From positions 1 through 15,480 of the forward strand of contig DJTQ01000295.1 of NCBI GenBank assembly GCA_002439285.1: a stretch of DNA of 15,480 nucleotides. Reading direction: 5' to 3'. The stretch comes from Paenibacillaceae bacterium UBA6304 (GTDB taxonomy: Bacteria > Bacillota > Bacilli > Paenibacillales > Paenibacillaceae). Below are positions 6,481 to 14,811 of this stretch, in pieces. Made by a program: the position numbers and the translations under genes. The notes under the pieces are model-generated. The model ran no database searches. It was given only the letters and a program-made list of their open reading frames with translations, and was not told where the DNA came from. Position 1 is the stretch's first letter. Each line of letters starts with the position of its first letter.

Positions 6481-7518
6481 TTAGTCCTCAATCCACTCCT
6501 TCCAATCCGGAAGCTCATCCAGCGTAATCGTCCTTGGGTGGTAATATGACTTCCGGAGTTGCTCCAACTCGGTGTATTGATTGGAATACACCCTGCTGCC
6601 GTTCGCTTCCGTAAACACGAACTCACCATACCAGGTGCAATTCCATGCCCATGGCGTACCGTCCGCAGCCATCAGATCCGGATCGGGAACGACTCCGTTC
6701 TCCGTCAGAGCGATGATCTTGTTTCTCTTGGTATAAGCTTCGGCAGTCAAAAAACGCTCCTTCTGCGACGAATAGTCGTGCACAGGCGGGTATATATCTT
6801 CACCCAGAATATCCACGTACTCATCTCCCGGATACCAGTCCGCATGCTGACCGTTCCACACCCATATCAAATGATTCAACCCATGATGCCGGGTCAACCG
6901 GTCATATAGCAGCCTCCACAGGGCGATGCACGGTTCAGGCCCTTTCGCGCCCCACCAGAACCAGCCGCCAGATGCTTCGTGCAGCGGCCGCCACAATACG
7001 GGAACTCCCGCATCCCCCAGCCTTGCAAGTTGCACGGCGATGGCATCGATATCGCGCACGATCAGCCGGTACTCTTCCGAATTAGGATCACTTATCGCCT
7101 GAGCTATATCAAAGGTAGTCGCCGCGGTATAGAATCCCCTTCCCCATGAACGGTCAGGCGGAAGATCGACAAGATCCTTCGGGGCATTCCAATGCCAACA
7201 AAAGGTTGCGATCCCGCCTTGTTTCCACCATTCTATGGCAAGATCCGTATCCTGGCATTCTGCTCCACGCTCCACCCGGGACGGTGAATAATTCATAAAG
7301 TCAAATCCGGCCAACGCCGGGTATTTGCCGGTTGCTTCATAAATCAAGTCCAGTTCCGGCGCGGACAACACGCCGATCTGCTGCCCGGTTAGCATGTATT
7401 GTCCATAAATGCTACACAGATACTTCATTAGCCCTTGCGCCGCCTTATTGGCTGCCGGATTGACCAATACCGGTTCCACCCTATAACGGGAGCTATCGTT
7501 CTGATTAAATTGTTCCAT
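6481..7518 (-). CDS. GH26 beta-mannanase-family glycoside hydrolase, no signal peptide (copy B)
   Basis: A 345-residue GH26 enzyme aligned by eye with copy A along its whole length. Landmarks: YMLTGQQ (41-47), FCWHWNAP (106-113), acid/base in WRPLHE (Glu181), FWWGAKGPE (187-195), WVWNGQ (219-224) and nucleophile in ALTENG (Glu273). Residues beside the nucleophile differ from copy A (TEN for GEI), and it has a longer N-terminus and a loop around DLVDLPPDRSWGRG (115-128), so the specificity may differ. No signal peptide is present. The start ATG at 7516-7518 has GGGAGG 13 bases upstream, rather far; an ATG between them reads only Met-Gly-stop. Homology to copy A begins near residue 17 and supports this start. 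It follows the lacI-type gene on the same strand. Confidence 0.92.
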   Translation of the reverse strand: MEQFNQNDSSRYRVEPVLVNPAANKAAQGLMKYLCSIYGQYMLTGQQIGVLSAPELDLIYEATGKYPALAGFDFMNYSPSRVERGAECQDTDLAIEWWKQGGIATFCWHWNAPKDLVDLPPDRSWGRGFYTAATTFDIAQAISDPNSEEYRLIVRDIDAIAVQLARLGDAGVPVLWRPLHEASGGWFWWGAKGPEPCIALWRLLYDRLTRHHGLNHLIWVWNGQHADWYPGDEYVDILGEDIYPPVHDYSSQKERFLTAEAYTKRNKIIALTENGVVPDPDLMAADGTPWAWNCTWYGEFVFTEANGSRVYSNQYTELEQLRKSYYHPRTITLDELPDWKEWIED

Positions 7519-7588
7519 ACCTTATCCCATACCTCCCTTCAATGTCACACTCTTCATGAATGAGACCAAGCAAACAATAACACAATAA

Positions 7589-7602
7589 TTACAGCGCTTA
7601 CA
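7589..7602 (-). promoter_or_regulatory. LacI/CcpA-type operator-like element in the GH26 copy B leader
   Basis: TTACAGCGCTTACA (plus strand) has the central AGCGCT of LacI-family operators and one perfect cre-type half, TGTAAGCG on the minus strand; the other half is degenerate. It lies about 50 bp after the -10, where a bound repressor would act as a roadblock. The likely ligand is the LacI-family protein encoded next door, with CcpA as the alternative. Confidence 0.5.
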
Positions 7603-7630
7603 AAAAACAAATTATTACTGATGTCTGCAT
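7598..7630 (-). CDS. Possible 10-residue leader peptide MQTSVIICFL
   Basis: In the leader of GH26 copy B, GGAGG (7643-7639) lies eight bases before an ATG that opens a 10-codon frame ending in TAA. The ribosome binding site is better than that of the enzyme gene itself. The stop lies inside the operator-like element. It could be a regulatory leader peptide, or chance. No known peptide is recognised. Confidence 0.3.
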   Translation of the reverse strand: MQTSVIICFL

Positions 7631-7654
7631 TTTGTTATCCTCCATTTGCAACAT

Positions 7655-7683
7655 AATATACAGTCCACAACCTGTTTCGTCAA
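7655..7683 (-). promoter_or_regulatory. Promoter of GH26 copy B
   Basis: On the minus strand TTGACG (7683-7678), exactly 17 bp and TATATT (7660-7655) match the sigma-A consensus well. It predicts a start near 7648 and a leader of about 130 bases, so the gene need not depend on read-through from the lacI-type gene. Confidence 0.65.
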
Positions 7684-7734
7684 TGAATAATTATGATAGT
7701 AGAAGTCACCTTACTCTAACCTATCCATCCATGC

Positions 7735-7771
7735 AAAATAGAGCCCAGCGATGTAACTCCGCCAGGGCTCT
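7735..7771 (-). terminator. Terminator of the LacI-family gene
   Basis: On the minus strand AGAGCCC / GGGCTCT pair over seven bases, with an inner GCG / CGC, followed by TATTTT (7740-7735). It lies 36 bases after the stop codon. The T-run is short, so strength is uncertain. Confidence 0.6.
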
Positions 7772-7806
7772 TCCTAATAGCAAACTTATATTTAGGTCTA
7801 TATTTA

Positions 7807-8823
7807 TTACTGCGAGTGTTCTCTTAGTATGACCTCTCCCTGAATCAGCAGCCTCTCGAAGTTGGATTGTGTATTGGCCATCCGCCATAACAGTTTGTCT
7901 ACAGCTCTCATTCCAAGAAGCTCCTTGCTTACATCCACGGTAGCGAGGAGCGGCAGCGATTCATTCGTATTATCGAATCCGGTTAATTGAACTTTACCGG
8001 GAACATCGATCCCCAGCTTTAGAAGAGCTTCCATAACAAATTGGGCCGTCGTATCATTTGCGCAAACAAACACCTCGGGCAATTCATAAGCGGCCACAAC
8101 CTTAGGCACCACTTCGTGTATATACTCTTGGACCTCCGGGCCGATCAGCTCGGCGATCTGCGTCTGTTTCAGCTTATGGTCCTCCAATACCGACTTGAAC
8201 CCCAGCCAGCGTTCGTAGAAGCTTTGCGCATACCCGATTTGCCCGACAAATTGAAAGTTTTTATAACCTTTGCTGACCAGTTTGATCATCATTTCTCTCA
8301 TGCAGTAGAAATTGTCAGTAAACACGGCATCCGCCTGAAGGGCCGGATCCTGATGGTCCACCATCACTACGGGGATTTCCAGCTTTTTGATATCAAGCAA
8401 GATTTGCGTGGATACAGCCCCGATCGTTACAATGCCGCCAATCGCATTTGGGTTGAGCAGAGAAAACACATGCTCGCCCGACGGCTCCGTAAGCGTAAGG
8501 ATGTCCGCCCCTCTCTGATTCAATCGCGCGGAAATTCCGTTAAACACCGGTCCCCAATACAGGGAATCGGCATCCTGGTAGCGGACATTGGGAAACAAGA
8601 CCAGGATAGCCCCGGACCGGACCTCGCCCTCCGTGTAGGTGAGCGGACTCTGCATCATGGATGATTTTCCGGCATCCTTAAAGTATCCAAGCTGTCCTGC
8701 AGCCTTCAAAATCATCTCTCTCGTCTGGGCGCTGACTCCCGATTTCCCCGAGAGAGCACGAGAGACGGCAAACTTGGAAACCCCGGAGAAGTCGGCAATT
8801 TCTTGGATCGTTACTTTTTTCAT
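7807..8823 (-). CDS. LacI-family transcriptional regulator
   Basis: A 338-residue LacI/GalR regulator. The N-terminus carries the classic HTH and hinge (TIQEIADFSGVSKFAVSRAL, residues 5-24, to GQLGYF near 43-48). The periplasmic-binding-protein-like effector domain follows, with GAILVLFPN (near 72), VPVVMVDHQD-like strand (EIPVVMVDHQD, near 150) and the C-terminal VFVCANDTTAQFVMEALLKLGIDVPGKVQLTGFDNT (near 252-287), typical of sugar-responsive members. It lies directly upstream of the two GH26 genes on the same strand, so it probably represses them until a manno-oligosaccharide or similar inducer appears. ATG has a modest AGGT nine bases upstream. A 9-bp inverted repeat ATCAACCTA (8827-8835) / TAGGTTGAT (8886-8894) flanks its 5' region and might serve autoregulation. 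The effector is not identifiable. Confidence 0.94.
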   Translation of the reverse strand: MKKVTIQEIADFSGVSKFAVSRALSGKSGVSAQTREMILKAAGQLGYFKDAGKSSMMQSPLTYTEGEVRSGAILVLFPNVRYQDADSLYWGPVFNGISARLNQRGADILTLTEPSGEHVFSLLNPNAIGGIVTIGAVSTQILLDIKKLEIPVVMVDHQDPALQADAVFTDNFYCMREMMIKLVSKGYKNFQFVGQIGYAQSFYERWLGFKSVLEDHKLKQTQIAELIGPEVQEYIHEVVPKVVAAYELPEVFVCANDTTAQFVMEALLKLGIDVPGKVQLTGFDNTNESLPLLATVDVSKELLGMRAVDKLLWRMANTQSNFERLLIQGEVILREHSQ

Positions 8824-8997
8824 ATTATCAACCTACTCGATGGCAAATTTGATCACCCAGTGTATAGATAGTCGTTAGCTTCTGTTAGGTTGATTACATA
8901 ATAACATGGATGAAATAAAAAACAAGAGAACTAATCGTAGCGTTGAATGAACTTCCCTCATATCCATCCGGAGGGATTCCGCTAAACTGATATTCAG

Positions 8998-9819
8998 TCA
9001 GTTTCCCGCACTCTCATAACGCCGCAGTCCGATGCGTAGAATCAGTAGCGCGAGAAGAACGAAATAGATCGCAACCAGCGGACTGAACCAGCCCCAATAA
9101 CTCCAGGGCTCCTTGCCGAACATGGCGGCCGCCGGAAAAAAACTGACAAACGCAAACGGTACGACAATCGAAATAAAGAGCTGCAATCCCTGCGAGAAAA
9201 TGGTAATCGGATATTTGGCGAACTCACCTAAATTGTGAATCATGATCGGGAAAGCATTCCCGCCGCTGCGGATCCAGAAGGCGGAGCAGTTCGCCGCCAG
9301 ATTGATGGCTACCCGGATCGTCATCGCAGAGACAAATAGCAGGATGGCCATCACAACGGTTTGAAGATTCCAGGTAATATCGATATGCGACAATGAAATA
9401 ACGATGATGCTTCCGCCGATCAGAATATTTCCCAATCCGTTCATGCCGATTCCCGTACAAAAAATTTGCAGCACGAGGGGAACCGGGCGCACCAAATAGC
9501 GGTCTAACTCGCCCATATTGACCAGCCGGAGCATCCGCCAGGTTCCTTCGAAGAACAAGGAACCCACTCCCTCCGAGACATAGATCGCCGCATACATAAA
9601 AGCCACTTCCCAAAGTCCCCAGCCCTGGATGTCCGGGATGCGGGAGAATACGACCCACAGGAATAAAAACCCGGTAATCTGGGTCATCGCCGCCGCCCCG
9701 ATCGTGATATAGAAATCGGCGGAGTATTCCATCATCGCTTTTAATTGCTGACTGTATAAACGCCAGTATAAATATAAAATTCGCCGTGGCGAGTTTTTCA
9801 CCTTCATCTTAGTCCCCAT
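8998..9819 (-). CDS. ABC-2 type permease, COG3694-like (ABC transporter subunit 3)
   Basis: A hydrophobic protein of 273 residues with six predicted membrane segments and the late motif PFAFVSFFPAAAMFG, usual in COG3694/ABC2_membrane_6 permeases. The mid-region WRMLRLVNMGELDRYLVRPVP is the cytoplasmic loop expected to meet the ATPase. The longest frame starts at 9834, but there GGAGG is part of the start codon's own neighbourhood; the ATG at 9817-9819 has the same GGAGG eight bases upstream and is preferred. The upstream permease stop lies between GGAGG and this start, so translation is coupled. No terminator with a T-run follows; a 6-bp hairpin (8954-8976) is the only candidate. The transported substrate is unknown; family members are mostly predicted exporters. 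Confidence 0.9.
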   Translation of the reverse strand: MGTKMKVKNSPRRILYLYWRLYSQQLKAMMEYSADFYITIGAAAMTQITGFLFLWVVFSRIPDIQGWGLWEVAFMYAAIYVSEGVGSLFFEGTWRMLRLVNMGELDRYLVRPVPLVLQIFCTGIGMNGLGNILIGGSIIVISLSHIDITWNLQTVVMAILLFVSAMTIRVAINLAANCSAFWIRSGGNAFPIMIHNLGEFAKYPITIFSQGLQLFISIVVPFAFVSFFPAAAMFGKEPWSYWGWFSPLVAIYFVLLALLILRIGLRRYESAGN

Positions 9820-9823
9820 ATCG

Positions 9824-10630
9824 TTATCCTCCATGAATCGTGATTTGCCGGACGGCCCGGGACCACATCCACTTGCCGAGCAGCCAGAGCAGGACGATCC
9901 ATACCCATTGGATAGCGATCAACTGAAGGGCATCGGTTCCCTCCGTCATCCCGAGGCCGATTGTGACCGGCGTATTAACGATGCCTTGGAAAGGCAATAC
10001 CATCGCGACCGATTGCAGCCAACCCGGAAAAAATGCCAGCGGCACTAACGCGCCGGACAGCAGGTTGGTAATAGAGGTCCGGGCCCAATAAATGCCGAAA
10101 CTGCTCGTGGTCCAGAAGCAGAGCAAGGCCGACAGGTACACGATGCTGAATTTTAGCAGAATCGAGGACACGATGCTGAGCGCAAACAGCAGGATAGTGC
10201 CTGCATCATGCGGCAGAGATATGCCGAATGTGAAAATCGCCGCAAGCCCGATCAGAATGCAGCTGAGCAGTCCTTCCAGCACGCAGGAGCCGAGCGTTTC
10301 GGCCAGGCGAGCCTTCTGGAACTGGATCGGGCGCAGCAGGTCCATCATGACGCTGCCGTCGATGATTTTGCTCGTAATGCTCGATTCCGAGTAATACGAC
10401 AGCATGGAATTGACGAAAAAAGTCACCAGCAGGTAAGCCTGCATCTGGCTCCAGGTGAACCCGGAAAGCTGAACCTGCCCGGTGTAGATGGCTTGCCAGA
10501 GAGAATACATGGCGATCAGCCCGATAAAACTTGCGAGAAAATTCAAGATAAACGAGAGCCGGTAAGCAAGCGTATTCTGCATGGAACAGCGCGCCAAGGA
10601 GACGTATTTTTTGAAAGCCGGTGCGATCAA
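9824..10630 (-). CDS. ABC-2 type permease, COG4587-like (ABC transporter subunit 2)
   Basis: A 268-residue permease with six predicted membrane segments. An N-terminal amphipathic stretch precedes the first (SFILNFLASFIGLIAMYSLW), and the loop SSITSKIIDGSVMMDLLRPIQFQ is typical of the COG4587 half of this two-permease system. It starts with TTG at 10628-10630, immediately after the ATPase stop TGA, with GGGGAG seven bases upstream; a later ATG at residue 17 would cut into the first amphipathic helix. It differs clearly from the second permease, so the transporter is a heterodimer in the membrane. The two sequences share the domain family but little visible identity. Confidence 0.9.
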   Translation of the reverse strand: MIAPAFKKYVSLARCSMQNTLAYRLSFILNFLASFIGLIAMYSLWQAIYTGQVQLSGFTWSQMQAYLLVTFFVNSMLSYYSESSITSKIIDGSVMMDLLRPIQFQKARLAETLGSCVLEGLLSCILIGLAAIFTFGISLPHDAGTILLFALSIVSSILLKFSIVYLSALLCFWTTSSFGIYWARTSITNLLSGALVPLAFFPGWLQSVAMVLPFQGIVNTPVTIGLGMTEGTDALQLIAIQWVWIVLLWLLGKWMWSRAVRQITIHGG

Positions 10631-11698
<1,068 letters not shown>

Positions 11699-11787
11699 AG
11701 GAATCCCTCTTCCTTCCCTATGAATTTTCTTAATACTATATAGCAAAATATTCCTTCTTCCTACCCTGATTAATTAGGGATTATCTC

Positions 11788-11853
11788 ACTATATAAGATG
11801 AACTATTGAAATGGATGTGAGGTAAGTACGAATTAGACAAAAATTGCACTTCC
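11788..11853 (-). promoter_or_regulatory. Candidate promoter and regulator site of the ABC transporter operon
   Basis: On the minus strand a -10 TATAGT (11793-11788) lies 58 bp downstream of a motif beginning AAGTGCA (11851), with T-tract and G.CTA to 11834. The same motif stands 60 bp before the -10 of the second Gfo/ThuA operon. No -35 is visible. A near-palindrome CCCTGATTAATTAGGG (11764-11779) lies just after the predicted start. Activation by AraC no. 2 is inferred from the shared motif. Confidence 0.45.
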
Positions 11854-11862
11854 CGCTATGAT
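11834..11862 (+). promoter_or_regulatory. Promoter of AraC regulator no. 2
   Basis: TAGACA (11834-11839), exactly 17 bp and TATGAT (11857-11862) match sigma-A with one mismatch in each box. The shared AAGTGCA motif (minus strand) covers the -35 and half the spacer, so the regulator bound there should shut off its own gene. Confidence 0.65.
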
Positions 11863-11892
11863 GTGGGAAAACCCTAGGGAGGGAGCCGCAGT

Positions 11893-12720
11893 ATGAAAAC
11901 CTTCTATCAGAACTGGAAGCTTGATCAGGAACTGCCCATGGTGATCCATCAAAGCGCCGACCTCTCCTTCTATCCCCATTTTCATGCCGAGGTCGAATTC
12001 ATTTATGTGGAGTCCGGCAGCATCCTGGTTGGCACAAATGAGGACAAACGCCTGCTTAAGCAGGGAGATATGGCTATTTTCGGCAGCAACGATATTCATT
12101 ACTTCGATAGCAAGGACCTTACTTCCAGCTTGATCATCGTCATCTTTCATCCGGAACTGGTGGGGAAATCCGGGAGTTGGCCCGGCGATTTCCGCTTCGA
12201 ATCTCCCTTTATTCCTGCCAATCAGCCTGGTTTGCAAACGGTGAACGCATTATTGGATCGTATCCGTCAGGAAAAAAGAGAAGGTAAACCCGGGCATCGG
12301 CTGCTCATTCAAGCGGGCTTGCTTGAACTATGCGCCATGCTGCAAAGACACCTCCCTGTTCATGCCCTGGAGCGGGAATCGCAAGAGCGGATCGCCTCCA
12401 GAAAAATAAGGATCCAACGGATACTGTCATTCATCGAAGAGCATTTCCAAGACGACCTTTCCGTTGAAGCGATGTGCGTCCAGTTCCAAATGGAGCCGTC
12501 CTATTTTTGTCGCACCTTTAAAAAAGCGATCGGCATGAATTTTAAAACCTACCTCAATACAATCCGCGTGCTGAATGCGACAAGACGGCTGGAGATCAGT
12601 GATGCAAGCATTACGGATATCGCGCTGGACTGCGGTTTTGGCAGCGTCCGAACTTTTAACCGGGTATACCGTGAGCTTCAAGGTCGCTCTCCATCCGAGG
12701 TTCGCAGAGGGAAGAAATAG
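11893..12720 (+). CDS. AraC-family transcriptional regulator (no. 2)
   Basis: A 275-residue protein. Residues 15-80 form the cupin (HQSADLSFYPHFHAEVEFIYV, then LLKQGDMAIFGSNDIHYF) and the C-terminal 100 carry paired HTH motifs (LSVEAMCVQFQMEPSYFCRTFKK and ITDIALDCGFGSVRTFNRVYRE), ending GRSPSEVR. The cupin keeps the metal-type His pair (HFHAE), usual for sugar-sensing AraC members. It lies between two sets it probably controls: the divergent ABC transporter and the downstream Gfo/ThuA operon, both of which carry the same upstream motif. GGGAGGG precedes the ATG. The 123-bp gap to the next gene holds a separate, activator-dependent-looking promoter. The inducing ligand is unknown. Confidence 0.93.
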   Translation: MKTFYQNWKLDQELPMVIHQSADLSFYPHFHAEVEFIYVESGSILVGTNEDKRLLKQGDMAIFGSNDIHYFDSKDLTSSLIIVIFHPELVGKSGSWPGDFRFESPFIPANQPGLQTVNALLDRIRQEKREGKPGHRLLIQAGLLELCAMLQRHLPVHALERESQERIASRKIRIQRILSFIEEHFQDDLSVEAMCVQFQMEPSYFCRTFKKAIGMNFKTYLNTIRVLNATRRLEISDASITDIALDCGFGSVRTFNRVYRELQGRSPSEVRRGKK

Positions 12721-12727
12721 TGATAAA

Positions 12728-12793
12728 AAGTGCATTTTTTGACTATATAACAGCATAAACTGGCGAGAGATTTCATCGGCTTCTTTTTATAAT
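12728..12793 (+). promoter_or_regulatory. AraC-type direct repeat and -10 of the Gfo-ThuA-Gfo operon
   Basis: A perfect TATAAT (12788-12793) lacks a -35 (GAGAGA stands in its place). Upstream are two half-sites, GCATTTTTTGACTATA from 12732 and GCATAAACTGGCGAGA from 12753. They share GCAT, TG, C and two A positions and lie 21 bp apart; the second overlaps the -35 zone. This is the arrangement of an AraC-family class II activation site. Confidence 0.55.
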
Positions 12794-12843
12794 GGACTTA
12801 CATTCATCATTTCAAATTTAAATTTATGGCATGGAGGGATTCT

Positions 12844-14010
12844 GTGAAGCAATTACGCGTAGGAATGGTCGGTTACAAATTCATGGGAAAGGCCCATAGC
12901 AATGCCTACCGCACGCTGCCCATGTTTTTCCCGGAGAGCGTCAAGCCCGAAATGAAGGTATTGTGCGGCAGAGACGACAAAGCCGTCCGCCTCGCGGCCG
13001 AGCAACTGGGCTGGAGTGAATACGTCACGGACTGGAAGGAGCTTGTTGCCCGGGACGATATCGACCTGATCGACATCAATGCTCCCAGTGACGTCCACAA
13101 AGAAATTGCATTAGCTGCTGCCAAGGCCGGAAAGCATATTTTTTGCGAAAAACCGTTAGCGCTTACATTAAATGATTCCAGGGAGATGCTGCAGGCCGCA
13201 GAAGAAGCTGGCGTGCGCCATATGGTCGGATTTAACTACCGTTTCTCTCCGGCGGTCCAACTGGTCAAAAAGCTGGTTCAAAGCGGTCGCTTGGGACAAA
13301 TCTATCACTTCAGAGCCTGGTTCCTCCAGGATTGGATTCTGGACCCGGAATTCCCGCTGGTATGGCGGCTGCAAAAAGAGATCGCCGGCTCCGGCTCGCA
13401 CGGCGACCTCGGAGCCCATCTCATCGATCTTGCCCACTATCTCGTCGGAGATATCCGCGAAGTGATCGGCATGAGCGAGACCTTTATCAAGGAACGGCCG
13501 CTTGCCGACGAGATGACTGGACTCAGCGCTAAGGGCGGCAAGGGTAATGACGCGCCCAAAGGCGCAGTTACGGTGGACGATGCCACCCTGTTCCTGGCCC
13601 GGTTCGAGAACGGGGCGCTCGGCAGCTTCGAGGCGACGAGATTCGCGGCCGGGCATCGCTCGACCAATTCGTTCGAGATCAACGGAAGCCTCGGCAGCGT
13701 CAAGTTCGATTTTGAACGGATGAATGAACTTGAAGTTTACTTCACCTCGGATGACGAAGACGTTCAGGGATTCCGGCGCGTTCTGGCGACAGACCCCGCC
13801 CATGCGTATGCAGAGGCCTGGTGGCCGCCCGGGCATACGATCGGTTTCGAACACACCTTTATCCACGAAGTGTTGGAGCTCGGCGCAGCAATCTCTCAAG
13901 GCCGCCAGCCCGAGCCGAATTTCCGCGACGGAGTGAAATGCCAGGCCGTGCTGGAAGCGGTGGAGCGCTCGGTGAGCGAACGCCGGTGGGTGGATTTATC
14001 TGAAATGTAA
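12844..14010 (+). CDS. Gfo/Idh/MocA-family oxidoreductase (no. 2)
   Basis: A 388-residue dehydrogenase-like protein. The Rossmann start is VGMVGYKFMGKAHSNAY (residues 6-22), the EKP signature is at 102-104, and the catalytic region GSHGDLGAHLIDLAHYL at 184-200. Size is normal for the family. I place the start at GTG 12844, which has GGAGGG five bases upstream; the in-frame ATG at 12826 has no ribosome binding site. It leads an operon with a ThuA-like protein and a third Gfo member. In rhizobia, ThuA and the Gfo-family ThuB act together in trehalose and related disaccharide use through 3-keto intermediates, so a sugar-oxidation role is likely. The actual sugar is unknown. Confidence 0.92.
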   Translation: MKQLRVGMVGYKFMGKAHSNAYRTLPMFFPESVKPEMKVLCGRDDKAVRLAAEQLGWSEYVTDWKELVARDDIDLIDINAPSDVHKEIALAAAKAGKHIFCEKPLALTLNDSREMLQAAEEAGVRHMVGFNYRFSPAVQLVKKLVQSGRLGQIYHFRAWFLQDWILDPEFPLVWRLQKEIAGSGSHGDLGAHLIDLAHYLVGDIREVIGMSETFIKERPLADEMTGLSAKGGKGNDAPKGAVTVDDATLFLARFENGALGSFEATRFAAGHRSTNSFEINGSLGSVKFDFERMNELEVYFTSDDEDVQGFRRVLATDPAHAYAEAWWPPGHTIGFEHTFIHEVLELGAAISQGRQPEPNFRDGVKCQAVLEAVERSVSERRWVDLSEM

Positions 14011-14051
14011 TACACAAACCAAATCCGATAATTGAAGGAGATTCGATCACC

Positions 14052-14795
14052 ATGAAAAAGGCATTAATCGTTTGGGGAGGTTGGGACGGTCATGAGCCCG
14101 AGCAGGTCGCGGATATTTTTGCCGGAGTTCTGCGGGAGCACCAATTTGACGTTGAAGTCTCGGACACGCTGGAAGCTTTTGCGGATGCTGAGAAGCTGGC
14201 AGGACTGGACCTGATCGTTCCGGTTTGGACGATGGGCGAAATATCCCAGGAGCTTGTTAATCATGTGTCGGCCGCCGTACAGGCGGGTACCGGCCTCGCC
14301 GGGTGTCACGGAGGCATGTGCGATTCGTTTCGCAACAATGTGGACTGGCAGTTCATGACAGGCGGACAATGGGTGGCTCATCCGGGGAACGACGGGGTCG
14401 AATATCAAGTGGAAATCAAGCAAAGCTCCAGCCCGCTGGTCGAAGGTATTGAGGATTTTGCCGTGAAGACCGAGCAATATTATCTGCATGTCGACCCCGC
14501 GGTCGAGGTCCTTGCCACGACCCGGTTTCCGGTCATCGACGGCCCGCACCGGTTCAATAAAGCGGTGGATATGCCGGTCGTTTGGACGAAGCGCTGGGGA
14601 TACGGACGCGTGTACTACAACTCACTAGGACATCATGCCGATATCGTGGCGCTGCCAACGGTCAAGGAACTCATGACCCGGGGCATGCTATGGGCCGCTG
14701 AAGGCAAACAACGGGTGAAATCCCAACAAGGAAAAGACTCATCCGGCGGCGGGTTCAGCTACAGCGGGATGGGCGACAACCAATATGACGCATAA
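14052..14795 (+). CDS. ThuA-like protein (trehalose-utilisation family, glutamine-amidotransferase-like fold)
   Basis: A 247-residue ThuA-family protein. The N-terminal strand KKALIVWGGWDGHEP (2-16), the nucleophile-elbow region GLAGCHGGMCDSF (81-93), EQYYLHVDP (141-149) and the C-terminal GYGRVYYNSLGHHADI (183-198) are family landmarks; the tail from about 222 is polar and low-complexity. The fold resembles class I glutamine amidotransferases, but ThuA proteins are thought to act on keto-sugars or disaccharides rather than glutamine. It lies between two Gfo/Idh/MocA genes, 41 bp after the first. GGAG sits 11 bases before ATG, a little far. Its four terminal codons overlap an upstream ATG of the next frame, so coupling is possible. 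Confidence 0.9.
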   Translation: MKKALIVWGGWDGHEPEQVADIFAGVLREHQFDVEVSDTLEAFADAEKLAGLDLIVPVWTMGEISQELVNHVSAAVQAGTGLAGCHGGMCDSFRNNVDWQFMTGGQWVAHPGNDGVEYQVEIKQSSSPLVEGIEDFAVKTEQYYLHVDPAVEVLATTRFPVIDGPHRFNKAVDMPVVWTKRWGYGRVYYNSLGHHADIVALPTVKELMTRGMLWAAEGKQRVKSQQGKDSSGGGFSYSGMGDNQYDA

Positions 14796-14811
14796 AGGGA
14801 TGGAACCGGTC

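Noticed and set aside
8041..8664. 207-codon open frame on the plus strand
   Set aside because: Antisense to the LacI-family gene, no ribosome binding site, no recognisable protein pattern.
8827..8894. 9-bp inverted repeat ATCAACCTA / TAGGTTGAT before the LacI-family gene
   Set aside because: Arms are 50 bp apart and one overlaps the ribosome site; may be chance, so mentioned only under the gene.
8954..8976. 6-bp hairpin TCCCTC / GAGGGA as terminator of the ABC operon
   Set aside because: Short stem, 11-base loop and no T-run.
12826..12843. ATG start for Gfo/Idh/MocA no. 2
   Set aside because: No ribosome binding site before it; GGAGGG lies inside this stretch and serves GTG 12844.
13168..13899. 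243-codon open frame on the minus strand
   Set aside because: Antisense to Gfo/Idh/MocA no. 2; a codon-bias shadow of a GC-richer gene.
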